From Melioribacteraceae bacterium (lineage in GTDB: Bacteria > Bacteroidota > Ignavibacteria > Ignavibacteriales > Melioribacteraceae): DNA of 58,062 bases. Where the stretch lies: positions 1 to 58,062 of the forward strand of contig JALVFE010000036.1 of NCBI GenBank assembly GCA_027030245.1, read 5' to 3'. Position numbers and translations under genes: made by a program. Of the stretch, positions 42,428-50,816 are shown piece after piece (positions within the stretch are counted from its first letter, which is position 1; the number at the start of each line of letters is the position of its first letter). The notes beneath the pieces were generated by a model that was not told the DNA's origin, did not search any database, and saw only the letters and a list, made by a program, of their open reading frames with translations.

Positions 42428-43779
42428 TAAAATAAAATTCCGGCTAATGTTGCTGTTAACAAAGTAGATAACGAACCGCCAAGCACTGCTCTTAATCCGA
42501 GTCTGGAAAGATTGGTTTGTTGATTTGGAGCAATCGGAGTAATTCCGCCCAACTGAATGGCGATAGAGCTAAAGTTTGCAAAACCGCAAAGCGCGTAAGT
42601 CGCCATGAATATTGCTTTTTCGTTTGTTAGTTCTTTCATTTTCATTAAGGTGCTCATATCCAAATAAGCAACAAATTCGTTTAGAACTATTTTAGTGCCG
42701 AATAGACTTCCGAAATCCATTGCGCTTTCCCACGGAACCCCGATTCCGTAAGCAAGATATTGAAGAACCATGCCGAATAACAATTGTAAATTAAGGGGTT
42801 TACCATAGTGTTGCATCATAACGGAGTTAAGACCCGTCAATGAGCCTATGGATTCAAGTAGGAAATTAACGAGCGCTATTAATGCAATAAAAGCGATGAG
42901 CATTGCGCCGACATTAAGCGCAAGTTTTAATCCGTCCGAAGCTCCTACTGCTGCAGCTTCAACAACGTTGTGTGCCGGTTTTTCCACGGCAACTTTAACT
43001 GTTCCCCTTGTTTCCGGTTCTTTTGTTTCCGGGAAAATTATTTTAGAAATTAAAAGAGCTGCCGGCGCCGCCATAACGCTTGCGCCGAGAAGGTGAGTGG
43101 CAAAAAGCAATTGCGCTTCTTTGATTTCGAGTCCCATTGTTTCGGCAAAGGCAGTGCTCAAAATTTGAATGTACGCTGCCATTACTCCGCCGGCGATTGT
43201 TGCCATTCCGCCGGTCATCACGGTAAGCAATTCACTGTTTGTTAATCCTTTCAGATAAGGTTTAATCATTAACGGTGCTTCGGTCTGACCCACAAAAATA
43301 TTTGCGGTTACCGAAAGGGATTCGGCACCGCTTGTTCCCATGATTTTAGACATTATCCAAGCCATTGCTTGCACAACTTTTTGCATGATTCCCAGATAAT
43401 AAAGTACCGCCATTAAACTTGCAAAGAAAATTATTGTCGGCAGAACTTGAAAAGCGAAGAATACACCGAGCGAGCCATCGGTACCCGGACCTTTAGCAAG
43501 ATCGCCGAAAACAAAGACCGCTCCTTCGGTTGTGAAATTTAAAACCAAAACAAAAAAACTGCTGACCCATCTGAAGAATTCTTTAGGCCAGCCGAGTGGG
43601 GAAAACCAACTTCCGAGTTGATCGCCTTTGATGATAAAGATTGCAAAAATTATTTGCAGCAGTAGCCCGCTGCCGACCAATCGCCAATCTATTTGTTTTT
43701 TATTGTTGGAAAACAGAAAGGCAATTCCCAAAATTAAAAGGACGCCAAAAATTCCGCGAATTAAAGCAATAAAATCCAT
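42427..43779 (-). CDS. nupC: Concentrative nucleoside transporter (NupC/CNT family)
   Basis: A cation-coupled inner-membrane nucleoside importer of 450 residues. CNT signatures are GQTEAPLMIKPYLKGLTNSE and MTGGMATIAGGVMAAYI in the core, plus ALCGFANFSSIAIQLGG in the second half. Eight or more membrane segments are evident. It lies between tdk and punA on the same strand, so imported nucleosides meet the salvage enzymes encoded beside it. Confidence 0.95.
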   Translation of the reverse strand: MDFIALIRGIFGVLLILGIAFLFSNNKKQIDWRLVGSGLLLQIIFAIFIIKGDQLGSWFSPLGWPKEFFRWVSSFFVLVLNFTTEGAVFVFGDLAKGPGTDGSLGVFFAFQVLPTIIFFASLMAVLYYLGIMQKVVQAMAWIMSKIMGTSGAESLSVTANIFVGQTEAPLMIKPYLKGLTNSELLTVMTGGMATIAGGVMAAYIQILSTAFAETMGLEIKEAQLLFATHLLGASVMAAPAALLISKIIFPETKEPETRGTVKVAVEKPAHNVVEAAAVGASDGLKLALNVGAMLIAFIALIALVNFLLESIGSLTGLNSVMMQHYGKPLNLQLLFGMVLQYLAYGIGVPWESAMDFGSLFGTKIVLNEFVAYLDMSTLMKMKELTNEKAIFMATYALCGFANFSSIAIQLGGITPIAPNQQTNLSRLGLRAVLGGSLSTLLTATLAGILF

Positions 43780-43793
43780 CTGTGATCCTTATT

Positions 43794-44363
43794 TTATGGG
43801 ATATAATGACATTTACGGCACCGCGCTTCGTAACTATCGGTTGCGCCGACCAAAACACGGTCTTCCGATTTGATGGTTCTCTGTGTTCTGTCCGCCGGAT
43901 TCCCGCATACAACACAAATCGCCAAAGTTTTTGTAATGTACTCGGCAATTGCAAGGAGTTGCGGAATCGGCTCAAAAGGTTTACCGGCATAATCTTGATC
44001 CAATCCGGCAATAATTACGCGTTTGCCTTCATCTGCAAGTTTATTAACAACATCAACCAAATCGTTCGAAAAGAATTGGGCTTCATCAATTCCTATAACT
44101 TGCGCATCCTTGGCTAATTCTAAAATTTCGTTGGCTTCTTTAACTATTACCGACGGTAAAGATTGCTCGCTGTGTGAAACAATTTCGTCTTTGGAATAAC
44201 GGTTATCGATTACCGGTTTGAATACTTTTACCTTTTGTTTCGCGATTTTGGCGCGGCGTAATCTTCTTATTAATTCTTCCGTTTTACCGCTGAACATACA
44301 ACCGGCAATAACTTCAATCCAGCCGGTGTCTTTGGGTGTTGAGTGGGGTACGAATTGCATCAT
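43794..44363 (-). CDS. tdk: Thymidine kinase
   Basis: Type II thymidine kinase of 189 residues. The P-loop is [15 protein letters not shown] (about 22-36), the Walker B region is [10 protein letters not shown], the lasso region is near [11 protein letters not shown], and the zinc cysteines occur in [12 protein letters not shown] and CRKCHYIP. It phosphorylates thymidine with ATP in dTMP salvage. It is coupled to cdd by an ATGA overlap and lies 14 bp before nupC. Confidence 0.96.
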   Translation of the reverse strand: MMQFVPHSTPKDTGWIEVIAGCMFSGKTEELIRRLRRAKIAKQKVKVFKPVIDNRYSKDEIVSHSEQSLPSVIVKEANEILELAKDAQVIGIDEAQFFSNDLVDVVNKLADEGKRVIIAGLDQDYAGKPFEPIPQLLAIAEYITKTLAICVVCGNPADRTQRTIKSEDRVLVGATDSYEARCRKCHYIP

Positions 44364-44758
44364 TTGCTTAAGTTCTCCTTTGAAAAAGAAAAGGGAATTA
44401 GTTCCTTCAATTTAAAAGTTTTAGTGTTCATTTGCGGGTCGACTAAAACAACATCCAAATCTTCGCCGCATAGTTCCAGCAAAACTTGTCTGCACGCTCC
44501 GCAAGGCGGCGTAAACGATTCCGAATCGCCTGCAACGGCAATAGCTTTGAATTCTTTTTCGCCTTGAAGAACAGCATTGAAAACAGCCGTTCTTTCAGCG
44601 CAGATTGTAAGACTGTAGGATGAATTTTCAATATTAGCGCCTTCGTAAACTTTACCGTCTTTGGTAAGCAACGCGGCGCCAACGTGAAAATCGGAGTAAT
44701 TTGCATACGCTTTGGATTTTGCTTTAACCGCAATTTCCGCTAATTCCGAATATTGCAT
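44360..44758 (-). CDS. cdd: Cytidine deaminase
   Basis: Deaminates cytidine and deoxycytidine to uridine forms. The 132-residue tetrameric type has [21 protein letters not shown] (about 24-44), the catalytic CAERTAV with zinc cysteine and catalytic glutamate, and the second zinc motif PCGACRQVL. It is the first gene of the salvage operon cdd-tdk-nupC-punA. Confidence 0.96.
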   Translation of the reverse strand: MQYSELAEIAVKAKSKAYANYSDFHVGAALLTKDGKVYEGANIENSSYSLTICAERTAVFNAVLQGEKEFKAIAVAGDSESFTPPCGACRQVLLELCGEDLDVVLVDPQMNTKTFKLKELIPFSFSKENLSK

Positions 44759-44803
44759 TAAATATCCTATCTAGTTAAAACATTGGTTCAAAAATACAAG
44801 CTA

Positions 44804-45883
44804 CTATTCAGATTTCCAATTTTGTCCGTGAAAAAAACTGTTTATGAAATTAACCATTATTAATAAATCATAGATTACTTGCAAATATAATAATTCAAAT
44901 AAAGAAAATTTATAATTTAGAATACGCATTTTATTATATGTCAAAATATAATCGGCTGATAACTTTATTAAAAAACCGTAGAGGAACAGCGGATTGAAAT
45001 TAATAAAAAAGATTCCGAACAATAGAACAATGTTTATAACATGCCACAACAAAAGCAGAAGCTTGTGTATAAATAGGTAATGATGCGATGTTGAAGTATG
45101 CCTAGCCTTTTGGTGTAAATATTGTTTGAAGTTTTTTGGAGTAGATGAATAAACCGCAGCTTCGTTATCGGTCACACATCCAATTTTAAATTTATTTTTC
45201 ACAGCTTCACGCAAAAGTAAATCGTCGTCACCGCTTAATGTATCGGTTGTATTTGCATAACCGCCGATTTTTTCAAAAGCAATTTTTTTGAATCCTAAAT
45301 TTCTTGCGGCGGCAGAGTAGGGAAATCCCATACGGGCGAAAGAAAAAGTTAAAATGTGTGTCCAAAGATTTTCAAATCGTGCAAGCTTGTTCGTAAAATT
45401 ATTTTCCGGGGAAAAAGGCGCTAGACCGAAAACAAAATCGAATCCTTCGTTGAATTTTACGTTTAGTTTTTCTATCCAATTTTTACTGGGGATACAATCG
45501 GCATCGGTAATCAAAATATAAGGATTGGTTGAGTTTTCAATTCCGGTTTGCAAAGCTCCGCGTTTACCCATGTATTTTTCATTGTTTGCACGAATCACAC
45601 GAAAATTTGGATATCCGGTAGAAAGTTTCTTTGCTAATTCATAAGTATCGTCGCTTGAGTTATCATCAATCAGAATTACTTCAAAATAATTTTCCGGGTA
45701 TGATTGATTGCTTAATGCTTCAATTAAGTTTCCGATATTGTTGCTTTCGTTCTTTGCGGCTACAACAATGCTTATTTTGTTTAATAATTTACCGGATTGA
45801 ATTTTTTCTGGGATGAAGTAAACGGAAAACAAAATTATGAACAGTAAAAACAAAAAAATTAATACGGAGTACAAAATTATCAT
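44804..45883 (-). CDS. Family 2 glycosyltransferase, membrane-bound
   Basis: A 359-residue inverting GT-A glycosyltransferase with an N-terminal membrane segment (about 2-25) and several C-terminal ones (about 265-350). Motifs are SIVVAAKNESNNIGNLIEAL, ILIDDNSSDD, the metal-binding DAD in LITDADCIPS, and SGDDDLLLREAVKNK. The QXXRW-type end of processive enzymes appears only weakly (QKARHTS). It is probably involved in surface polysaccharide or glycolipid synthesis. It follows the helicase gene after 24 bp. Confidence 0.88.
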   Translation of the reverse strand: MIILYSVLIFLFLLFIILFSVYFIPEKIQSGKLLNKISIVVAAKNESNNIGNLIEALSNQSYPENYFEVILIDDNSSDDTYELAKKLSTGYPNFRVIRANNEKYMGKRGALQTGIENSTNPYILITDADCIPSKNWIEKLNVKFNEGFDFVFGLAPFSPENNFTNKLARFENLWTHILTFSFARMGFPYSAAARNLGFKKIAFEKIGGYANTTDTLSGDDDLLLREAVKNKFKIGCVTDNEAAVYSSTPKNFKQYLHQKARHTSTSHHYLFIHKLLLLLWHVINIVLLFGIFFINFNPLFLYGFLIKLSADYILTYNKMRILNYKFSLFELLYLQVIYDLLIMVNFINSFFHGQNWKSE

Positions 45884-45907
45884 GCTACAAATCGGAATTG
45901 TTTTAGT

Positions 45908-47905
45908 TTATTCTTCTTCGATTATCCACTCTTCCGCAATTTCTTCGTCGATGTTAGCAATGAATCTGGAAGGTTTGGAGAGAGTGGTTCCGCTGTATCT
46001 GTCGAAAATATTCATCGGATAAGAAATAAATAAATTTTGTTTTGCCCTTGTAGATGCAACGTACATCAATCTTCGTTCTTCTTCAAGCGCGTCCAAACTT
46101 TGTGCGGATTGGCTCGAAGGGAAAAATCCTTCGATAGCGTGAATGATAAACACCGTATGCCATTCCAATCCTTTAGCGGAATGAATTGTTGACAAGGTTA
46201 AATATTCTTTTTCCGCATCTTCGGCTTCAATGTCTATAACGCTGTCTTGCGGCGGTTCAAGCGCCATATCGGTAAGAAGAACTTCGAGACTTTTATAATT
46301 ATTTGCGATGTTTAAGAATATTTCCAAATCCTTTTTACGTTTGTTGAAATCGTCGTACTTGTTTCTGAATAACGGTTCGTAATATTTTAATACTTCATCG
46401 GCTTTTTCAACCGGTAAAGATTTTTCCGTATGAATTTTATTAAGCAACGAAAACAAATTGTAAATATTGTCTTTGTATTTATCGTTCAGTACGTAATCTG
46501 GATTTAATTTAATTCCGATTTTGGAAGATTCGATTTCATCTATAATATTTTGGGCGCGTTTGGGACCAATACCTTCGTGTAACAGTAATACTCTGAACCA
46601 ACTTACAATATCGTTTGGATTGACCGCAATCCGTAGAAATGCAAGAACGTCTTTGATGTGTGCGGCTTCAATAAATTTCATGCCGCCAAATTTTTGGTAC
46701 GGTATATTTGCTTTGTTCAATTCAATCTCAAGGTCGAAAGAAAAAAATGAAGACCGGAACAGTACTGCAATATCGTTTAGCGATACCCCTTCTTCGCGGA
46801 GTTCAAGAATTTTCTCAACGATAAATCTGCTTTGCATATTTTCGTTTTGTGCAGATACAATAGCCGGAAGTTCACCGCCTAATTTTTGTGTAAACAAATG
46901 TTTGGGGTATTTTTCCAGAGCGTCTTCAATTATTTTATTGGTAAAATCCAATATTGATTGAGTGCTTCTGTAATTTTCTTCAAGCTTAATTATTCGCACA
47001 TCCGGAAACAGTTTGGGAAATTCCATTATGTTCTTAAAATTAGCGCCACGGAAAGAATAAATGGATTGGGAATCATCTCCTACAACCATAATATTGTTGT
47101 TATGTTGAACGAGACCTTGCACAATACCGGCTTGAAGTTTATTTGTGTCCTGGTATTCGTCTACCATAACAAAATTAATTGAGTTGAGAAGCGAACGGAC
47201 AGACGGATGCCCTGAGAAAAGAAATTCTTTCAAGTAAATAAGTAAGTCGTCGTAATCCAGAAGACTGTTTTTGCGTTTGTATTCTTTATAAACTTTTTGA
47301 ATATCAAGAAATTTATCGACGTACTGAAAGAAATGCGGATAATCTTCTTTAATTATATCTTCTATTGATTTACCCGTGTTTACGCTCAGACTTAAAACTT
47401 TAAATATCGTCTGTTTGTTCGGGAACCGTTGTTTCAATTTGGAAAGATTAAGTTGGGCACGGATAAGATTAATTATATCTTCACTGTCGCCTTGGTCTAA
47501 AATAGTAAAAGCGGAGTTTAATCCTACTGCTTTGGAATATTTTCTGAGAATCATATTTGCGTAAGAGTGAAAAGTACCGCCGGTAATTTTTGAACATCTG
47601 TTATCAAGTAGAACCGCGGCACGGTTCATCATTTCTCTGGCGGCTTTTCTGGTAAAAGTCAAAAGGACGATCGAGCGCGGTTCATAACCGAGTTCGATTA
47701 ACCTAGCAACCCTGTAAACCAAAGTGCGGGTTTTACCAGTACCGGCTCCGGCTATTACCAAATATGCGCCATCAACCGAGCATACCGCTTCGTATTGAGC
47801 GGGATTAAGATGATTTTCGTAATTGATGGAGAAATCAACTTTCTCCGTAACGGTTTGTGTTTCGGGTAAACGGTTTACTCTTTTTAATTTAAACTTTTTA
47901 GCCAT
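45908..47905 (-). CDS. UvrD/Rep/PcrA-type superfamily 1 DNA helicase
   Basis: A 3'-5' DNA helicase of 665 residues. Motifs in order: Q-motif LNPAQYEAV, Walker A AGAGTGKTRTLVYR (about 53-66), Ia region FTRKAAREMMNR, Walker B DEYQDTN, motif III GDDSQSIYSFRGA, motif IV LEENYRST, motif V LSTIHSAKGLEWHTVFI and motif VI EERRLMYVASTRAKQNL. All are intact. It acts in DNA repair or replication restart. UvrD, PcrA and Rep cannot be told apart by eye. The C-terminus is shorter than in UvrD and ends in an acidic tail. Confidence 0.94.
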   Translation of the reverse strand: MAKKFKLKRVNRLPETQTVTEKVDFSINYENHLNPAQYEAVCSVDGAYLVIAGAGTGKTRTLVYRVARLIELGYEPRSIVLLTFTRKAAREMMNRAAVLLDNRCSKITGGTFHSYANMILRKYSKAVGLNSAFTILDQGDSEDIINLIRAQLNLSKLKQRFPNKQTIFKVLSLSVNTGKSIEDIIKEDYPHFFQYVDKFLDIQKVYKEYKRKNSLLDYDDLLIYLKEFLFSGHPSVRSLLNSINFVMVDEYQDTNKLQAGIVQGLVQHNNNIMVVGDDSQSIYSFRGANFKNIMEFPKLFPDVRIIKLEENYRSTQSILDFTNKIIEDALEKYPKHLFTQKLGGELPAIVSAQNENMQSRFIVEKILELREEGVSLNDIAVLFRSSFFSFDLEIELNKANIPYQKFGGMKFIEAAHIKDVLAFLRIAVNPNDIVSWFRVLLLHEGIGPKRAQNIIDEIESSKIGIKLNPDYVLNDKYKDNIYNLFSLLNKIHTEKSLPVEKADEVLKYYEPLFRNKYDDFNKRKKDLEIFLNIANNYKSLEVLLTDMALEPPQDSVIDIEAEDAEKEYLTLSTIHSAKGLEWHTVFIIHAIEGFFPSSQSAQSLDALEEERRLMYVASTRAKQNLFISYPMNIFDRYSGTTLSKPSRFIANIDEEIAEEWIIEEE

Positions 47906-48406
47906 TTATCGTCGTAAAGCTTTTGGTTTACCGAATATCTCGGAAAATAAAATTATTTCCCGTAATGTTTCGGGATTTTTCATTTTTGAGATAAGTTTTT
48001 CTCTGTAATGTTCGGTCTTTTCATCGGCAAATTGCATATAAGCCGAACTGCTAAAATCCTTCTCTGCTTTATGTTCCAGTTCCTTTTCAAAAATTTCGGG
48101 ATTAACGAATTCCGTTGTTTCTGTTACTTGAACTTTGTTTGATTCTTTTTCTTTAAAATCGTTTTCCGGGTTCCAAGTTTGCTCTTTATTCTCATCAACA
48201 GGCGGTGTATAAGTTTGTTTAGGCGTTTCGGTTTTATATCCTAAAATTTCTTCAAGAATATCTTTCGCCTTTTCTCTTCTTGCCGGCTTATCTTTCGCTT
48301 TATGAGTTTTTTTTGCATTCCTTTTTTTCTTATTCTCAAAATAGGAAGAGAGACCGCTTAAAATAAAAATTAAAATGAAAAATAATATTTCGCCAATGTT
48401 ATCCAT
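47906..48406 (-). CDS. Membrane-anchored charged protein next to FloA
   Basis: The 166-residue protein has one N-terminal membrane segment ([17 protein letters not shown], residues 7-23). A long charged, proline-containing disordered middle follows, and then a short conserved-looking C-terminal motif, [19 protein letters not shown] do not know a named family. It overlaps floA by 8 bp and precedes the helicase gene directly, so it is cotranscribed with both. It may be a partner of the flotillin scaffold; the C-terminal motif looks like a binding peptide. Confidence 0.7.
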   Translation of the reverse strand: MDNIGEILFFILIFILSGLSSYFENKKKRNAKKTHKAKDKPARREKAKDILEEILGYKTETPKQTYTPPVDENKEQTWNPENDFKEKESNKVQVTETTEFVNPEIFEKELEHKAEKDFSSSAYMQFADEKTEHYREKLISKMKNPETLREIILFSEIFGKPKALRR

Positions 48407-49394
48407 TCTTATCTTCCGAATCTTCTTTACCCGGTTTTGCTATTGATTGTCTCATATCCGTATCTGCCTGAATGTTTTTGATATTATAATAATCCATAAC
48501 GCCCAAATTGCCGGAACGGAAAGCGTCGGCTATTGCTCTCGGAATTTCCGCTTCGGCTTCTACAACTCGTGCTCTCATTTTAGCAACTTCCGCTTTCATT
48601 TCTTGTTCCAGAGCAACCGCGGCTGCTCTTCTTTCTTCCGCTTTTGCCCGCGCAACTTTCAAATCGGCTTCCGCTTGGTCGGTTTGCAAAATAGCTCCGA
48701 TGTTTGTTCCTACATCTACATCGGCAATATCTATCGATAATATTTCAAAAGCGGTACCGGAATCCAAGCCTTTTGAAAGAACAACTTTCGAGATTAAATC
48801 GGGATTTTCCAAAACATCTTTATGTGTTGCGCTTGAACCTATAGTTGAAACAATACCTTCGCCAACTCTGGCAAGAATTGTGGCTTCACCCGCTCCGCCT
48901 ACAAGTCTTTCTATATTTGCTCTAACGGTAATACGGGCAACGGCTTTAAGCTGAATACCGTCTTTTGCTACTGCGGCTACCATTGGAGTTTGAATTACTT
49001 TGGGAATAACCGACATTTTAACAGCTTCAAGAACGTCGCGCCCCGCCAAATCTATTGCCGCCGCTTTTTCGAAAGTTAAATTAAGCTTTGCTTTACTTGC
49101 GGAGATTAAAGCATTTACAACTTTTACAACATTTCCCCCAGCCAAATAATGAGCTTCCAAAAGGGAAGTATCTAAATCCAATCCCGCTTTGGTTGCCGAA
49201 ATTAAACTTCTTACTATAACAACCGGCGAGACTTTTCTGAGCCGCATACCGATTAAATCTTTGAAAATTCTAAGTTTAACTCCCGAAAAATAAGCCGTGA
49301 TATATAAACCGATGGGAACGTAATAGAACAAAACGAACAATAGAACTACTACGGCAATTATGACAAATAACGAAAGTCCTGTGAAAGCTTCCAT
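48399..49394 (-). CDS. floA: Flotillin-like protein FloA
   Basis: FloA (UPF0365/YqfA) proteins form membrane microdomain scaffolds. The 331-residue protein has an N-terminal membrane hairpin (about 8-35), then [41 protein letters not shown], and the coiled-coil region with [21 protein letters not shown] typical of flotillins. It ends in [18 protein letters not shown]. Length matches B. subtilis FloA (331). It heads a leftward operon. Confidence 0.94.
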   Translation of the reverse strand: MEAFTGLSLFVIIAVVVLLFVLFYYVPIGLYITAYFSGVKLRIFKDLIGMRLRKVSPVVIVRSLISATKAGLDLDTSLLEAHYLAGGNVVKVVNALISASKAKLNLTFEKAAAIDLAGRDVLEAVKMSVIPKVIQTPMVAAVAKDGIQLKAVARITVRANIERLVGGAGEATILARVGEGIVSTIGSSATHKDVLENPDLISKVVLSKGLDSGTAFEILSIDIADVDVGTNIGAILQTDQAEADLKVARAKAEERRAAAVALEQEMKAEVAKMRARVVEAEAEIPRAIADAFRSGNLGVMDYYNIKNIQADTDMRQSIAKPGKEDSEDKNG

Positions 49395-49550
49395 GATTAC
49401 TCCTGATTTTTACAATTCTATTTTAATTATAAATTATGAATTAATTATTATAAAACAAAATTAACATTTCATTTGCCTAACAGATAAGTGGTTATCATTT
49501 TTTTTATATTTTGTACCGGAAATTAAATTAAATGATATTGAGAGGCGAAA

Positions 49551-50816
49551 TTGGACAAATTTATTATTAACGGCAGAAAAGAACTTTCGGGAAAAGTTAA
49601 AATAAGCGGAGCTAAAAATTCTTGTTTGGCTTTAATGCCCGCAACTTTGCTTACCGAAGGGAAAAACATAATCAAAAACGCACCGGAAGTTAACGATACG
49701 TACACAATGATTAAGCTGATGCGAGAATTGGGAGCGGAAATTTCTTTTGAAAATTTTGTCCTGGATATTGATACTTCGCATATTCAAAGTCAAGTTGCAC
49801 CGTACGAGCATGTGAAGAAAATGCGAGCTTCGGTTTACGTGTTGGGTCCGCTCTTGGCAAAATACGGATATGCTAAAGTTTCGATGCCCGGCGGTTGTGC
49901 TTGGGGACCGAGACCCATAAATTTGCATCTCGAAGCAATGGAAAAGCTCGGCGCCGAGATAGAGATTGAGGGCGGTTACATAATTGCGCGCGCTCCCAAA
50001 TTGCACGGGGCAAATATCAATTTCGATATTTCATCGGTTGGAGCAACGGGAAACGCTTTAATGGCAGCCGTTTTGGCAAAAGGAACAACGAAAATTACGA
50101 ATGCCGCTATTGAGCCGGAAATTGTTCATCTCGAAAACTATCTTGTTGAGATGGGCGCCAAGATAGACGGCATCGGAACGAATACGTTAATAATCGAAGG
50201 CGTGGATGAATTACAACCTGCTGAAATAGAAAATATTCCCGACAGAATTGAAGCCGGAACTTTGCTGATAGCCGGAGCAATTACGAAAAGCAAAATAAGC
50301 ATCGAATATCCGTTCAGTAATCATATTGAAGCGGTAATCAGAAAACTTGAAAGCAGCGGAGTAAATTTGGACAAATCGAACGGGGAGATTACTATCGATG
50401 CAAGAAGTACGGAGATAGAAGCTACGGATGTTACTACATCGGTTTATCCGGGATTTCCAACCGATATGCAAGCTCAATGGACGGCTTATATGACGCTTGC
50501 AAACGGAACTTCCACAATTACCGATAACATTTATATCGACCGGTTTAAACACGTGCCGGAGCTTAACAGATTGGGAGCTGATATCGAAGTGAGAAATAAC
50601 AGTGCAATAGTGAGAGGCGTTAAAAAACTTACCGGAGCTAAGGTTATGTCAACCGATTTGCGGGCAAGCGCAAGTTTGGTCTTGGCGGGATTGGCAGCGG
50701 AAGGTACAACGGAAATTTTGAGGATTTATCATCTCGATCGAGGCTACCAAAGAATCGAAGAAAAATTGCAAAGTTTGGGCGCAGATATTCAACGGGTACC
50801 GACTGAGGAATTTTAA
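49551..50816 (+). CDS. murA: UDP-N-acetylglucosamine 1-carboxyvinyltransferase
   Basis: MurA performs the first committed step of peptidoglycan synthesis, adding enolpyruvate to UDP-GlcNAc. The 421-residue protein has ISGAKNSCLALMPA at the N-terminus, the catalytic Cys116 in PGGCAWGPRPINLHL (so fosfomycin sensitivity is expected at this site), and LRASASLVLAGLAAEG near the C-terminus. It starts at TTG 49551 behind GAGAGG; there is no better ATG. The next gene overlaps its stop by one base. Confidence 0.96.
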   Translation: MDKFIINGRKELSGKVKISGAKNSCLALMPATLLTEGKNIIKNAPEVNDTYTMIKLMRELGAEISFENFVLDIDTSHIQSQVAPYEHVKKMRASVYVLGPLLAKYGYAKVSMPGGCAWGPRPINLHLEAMEKLGAEIEIEGGYIIARAPKLHGANINFDISSVGATGNALMAAVLAKGTTKITNAAIEPEIVHLENYLVEMGAKIDGIGTNTLIIEGVDELQPAEIENIPDRIEAGTLLIAGAITKSKISIEYPFSNHIEAVIRKLESSGVNLDKSNGEITIDARSTEIEATDVTTSVYPGFPTDMQAQWTAYMTLANGTSTITDNIYIDRFKHVPELNRLGADIEVRNNSAIVRGVKKLTGAKVMSTDLRASASLVLAGLAAEGTTEILRIYHLDRGYQRIEEKLQSLGADIQRVPTEEF

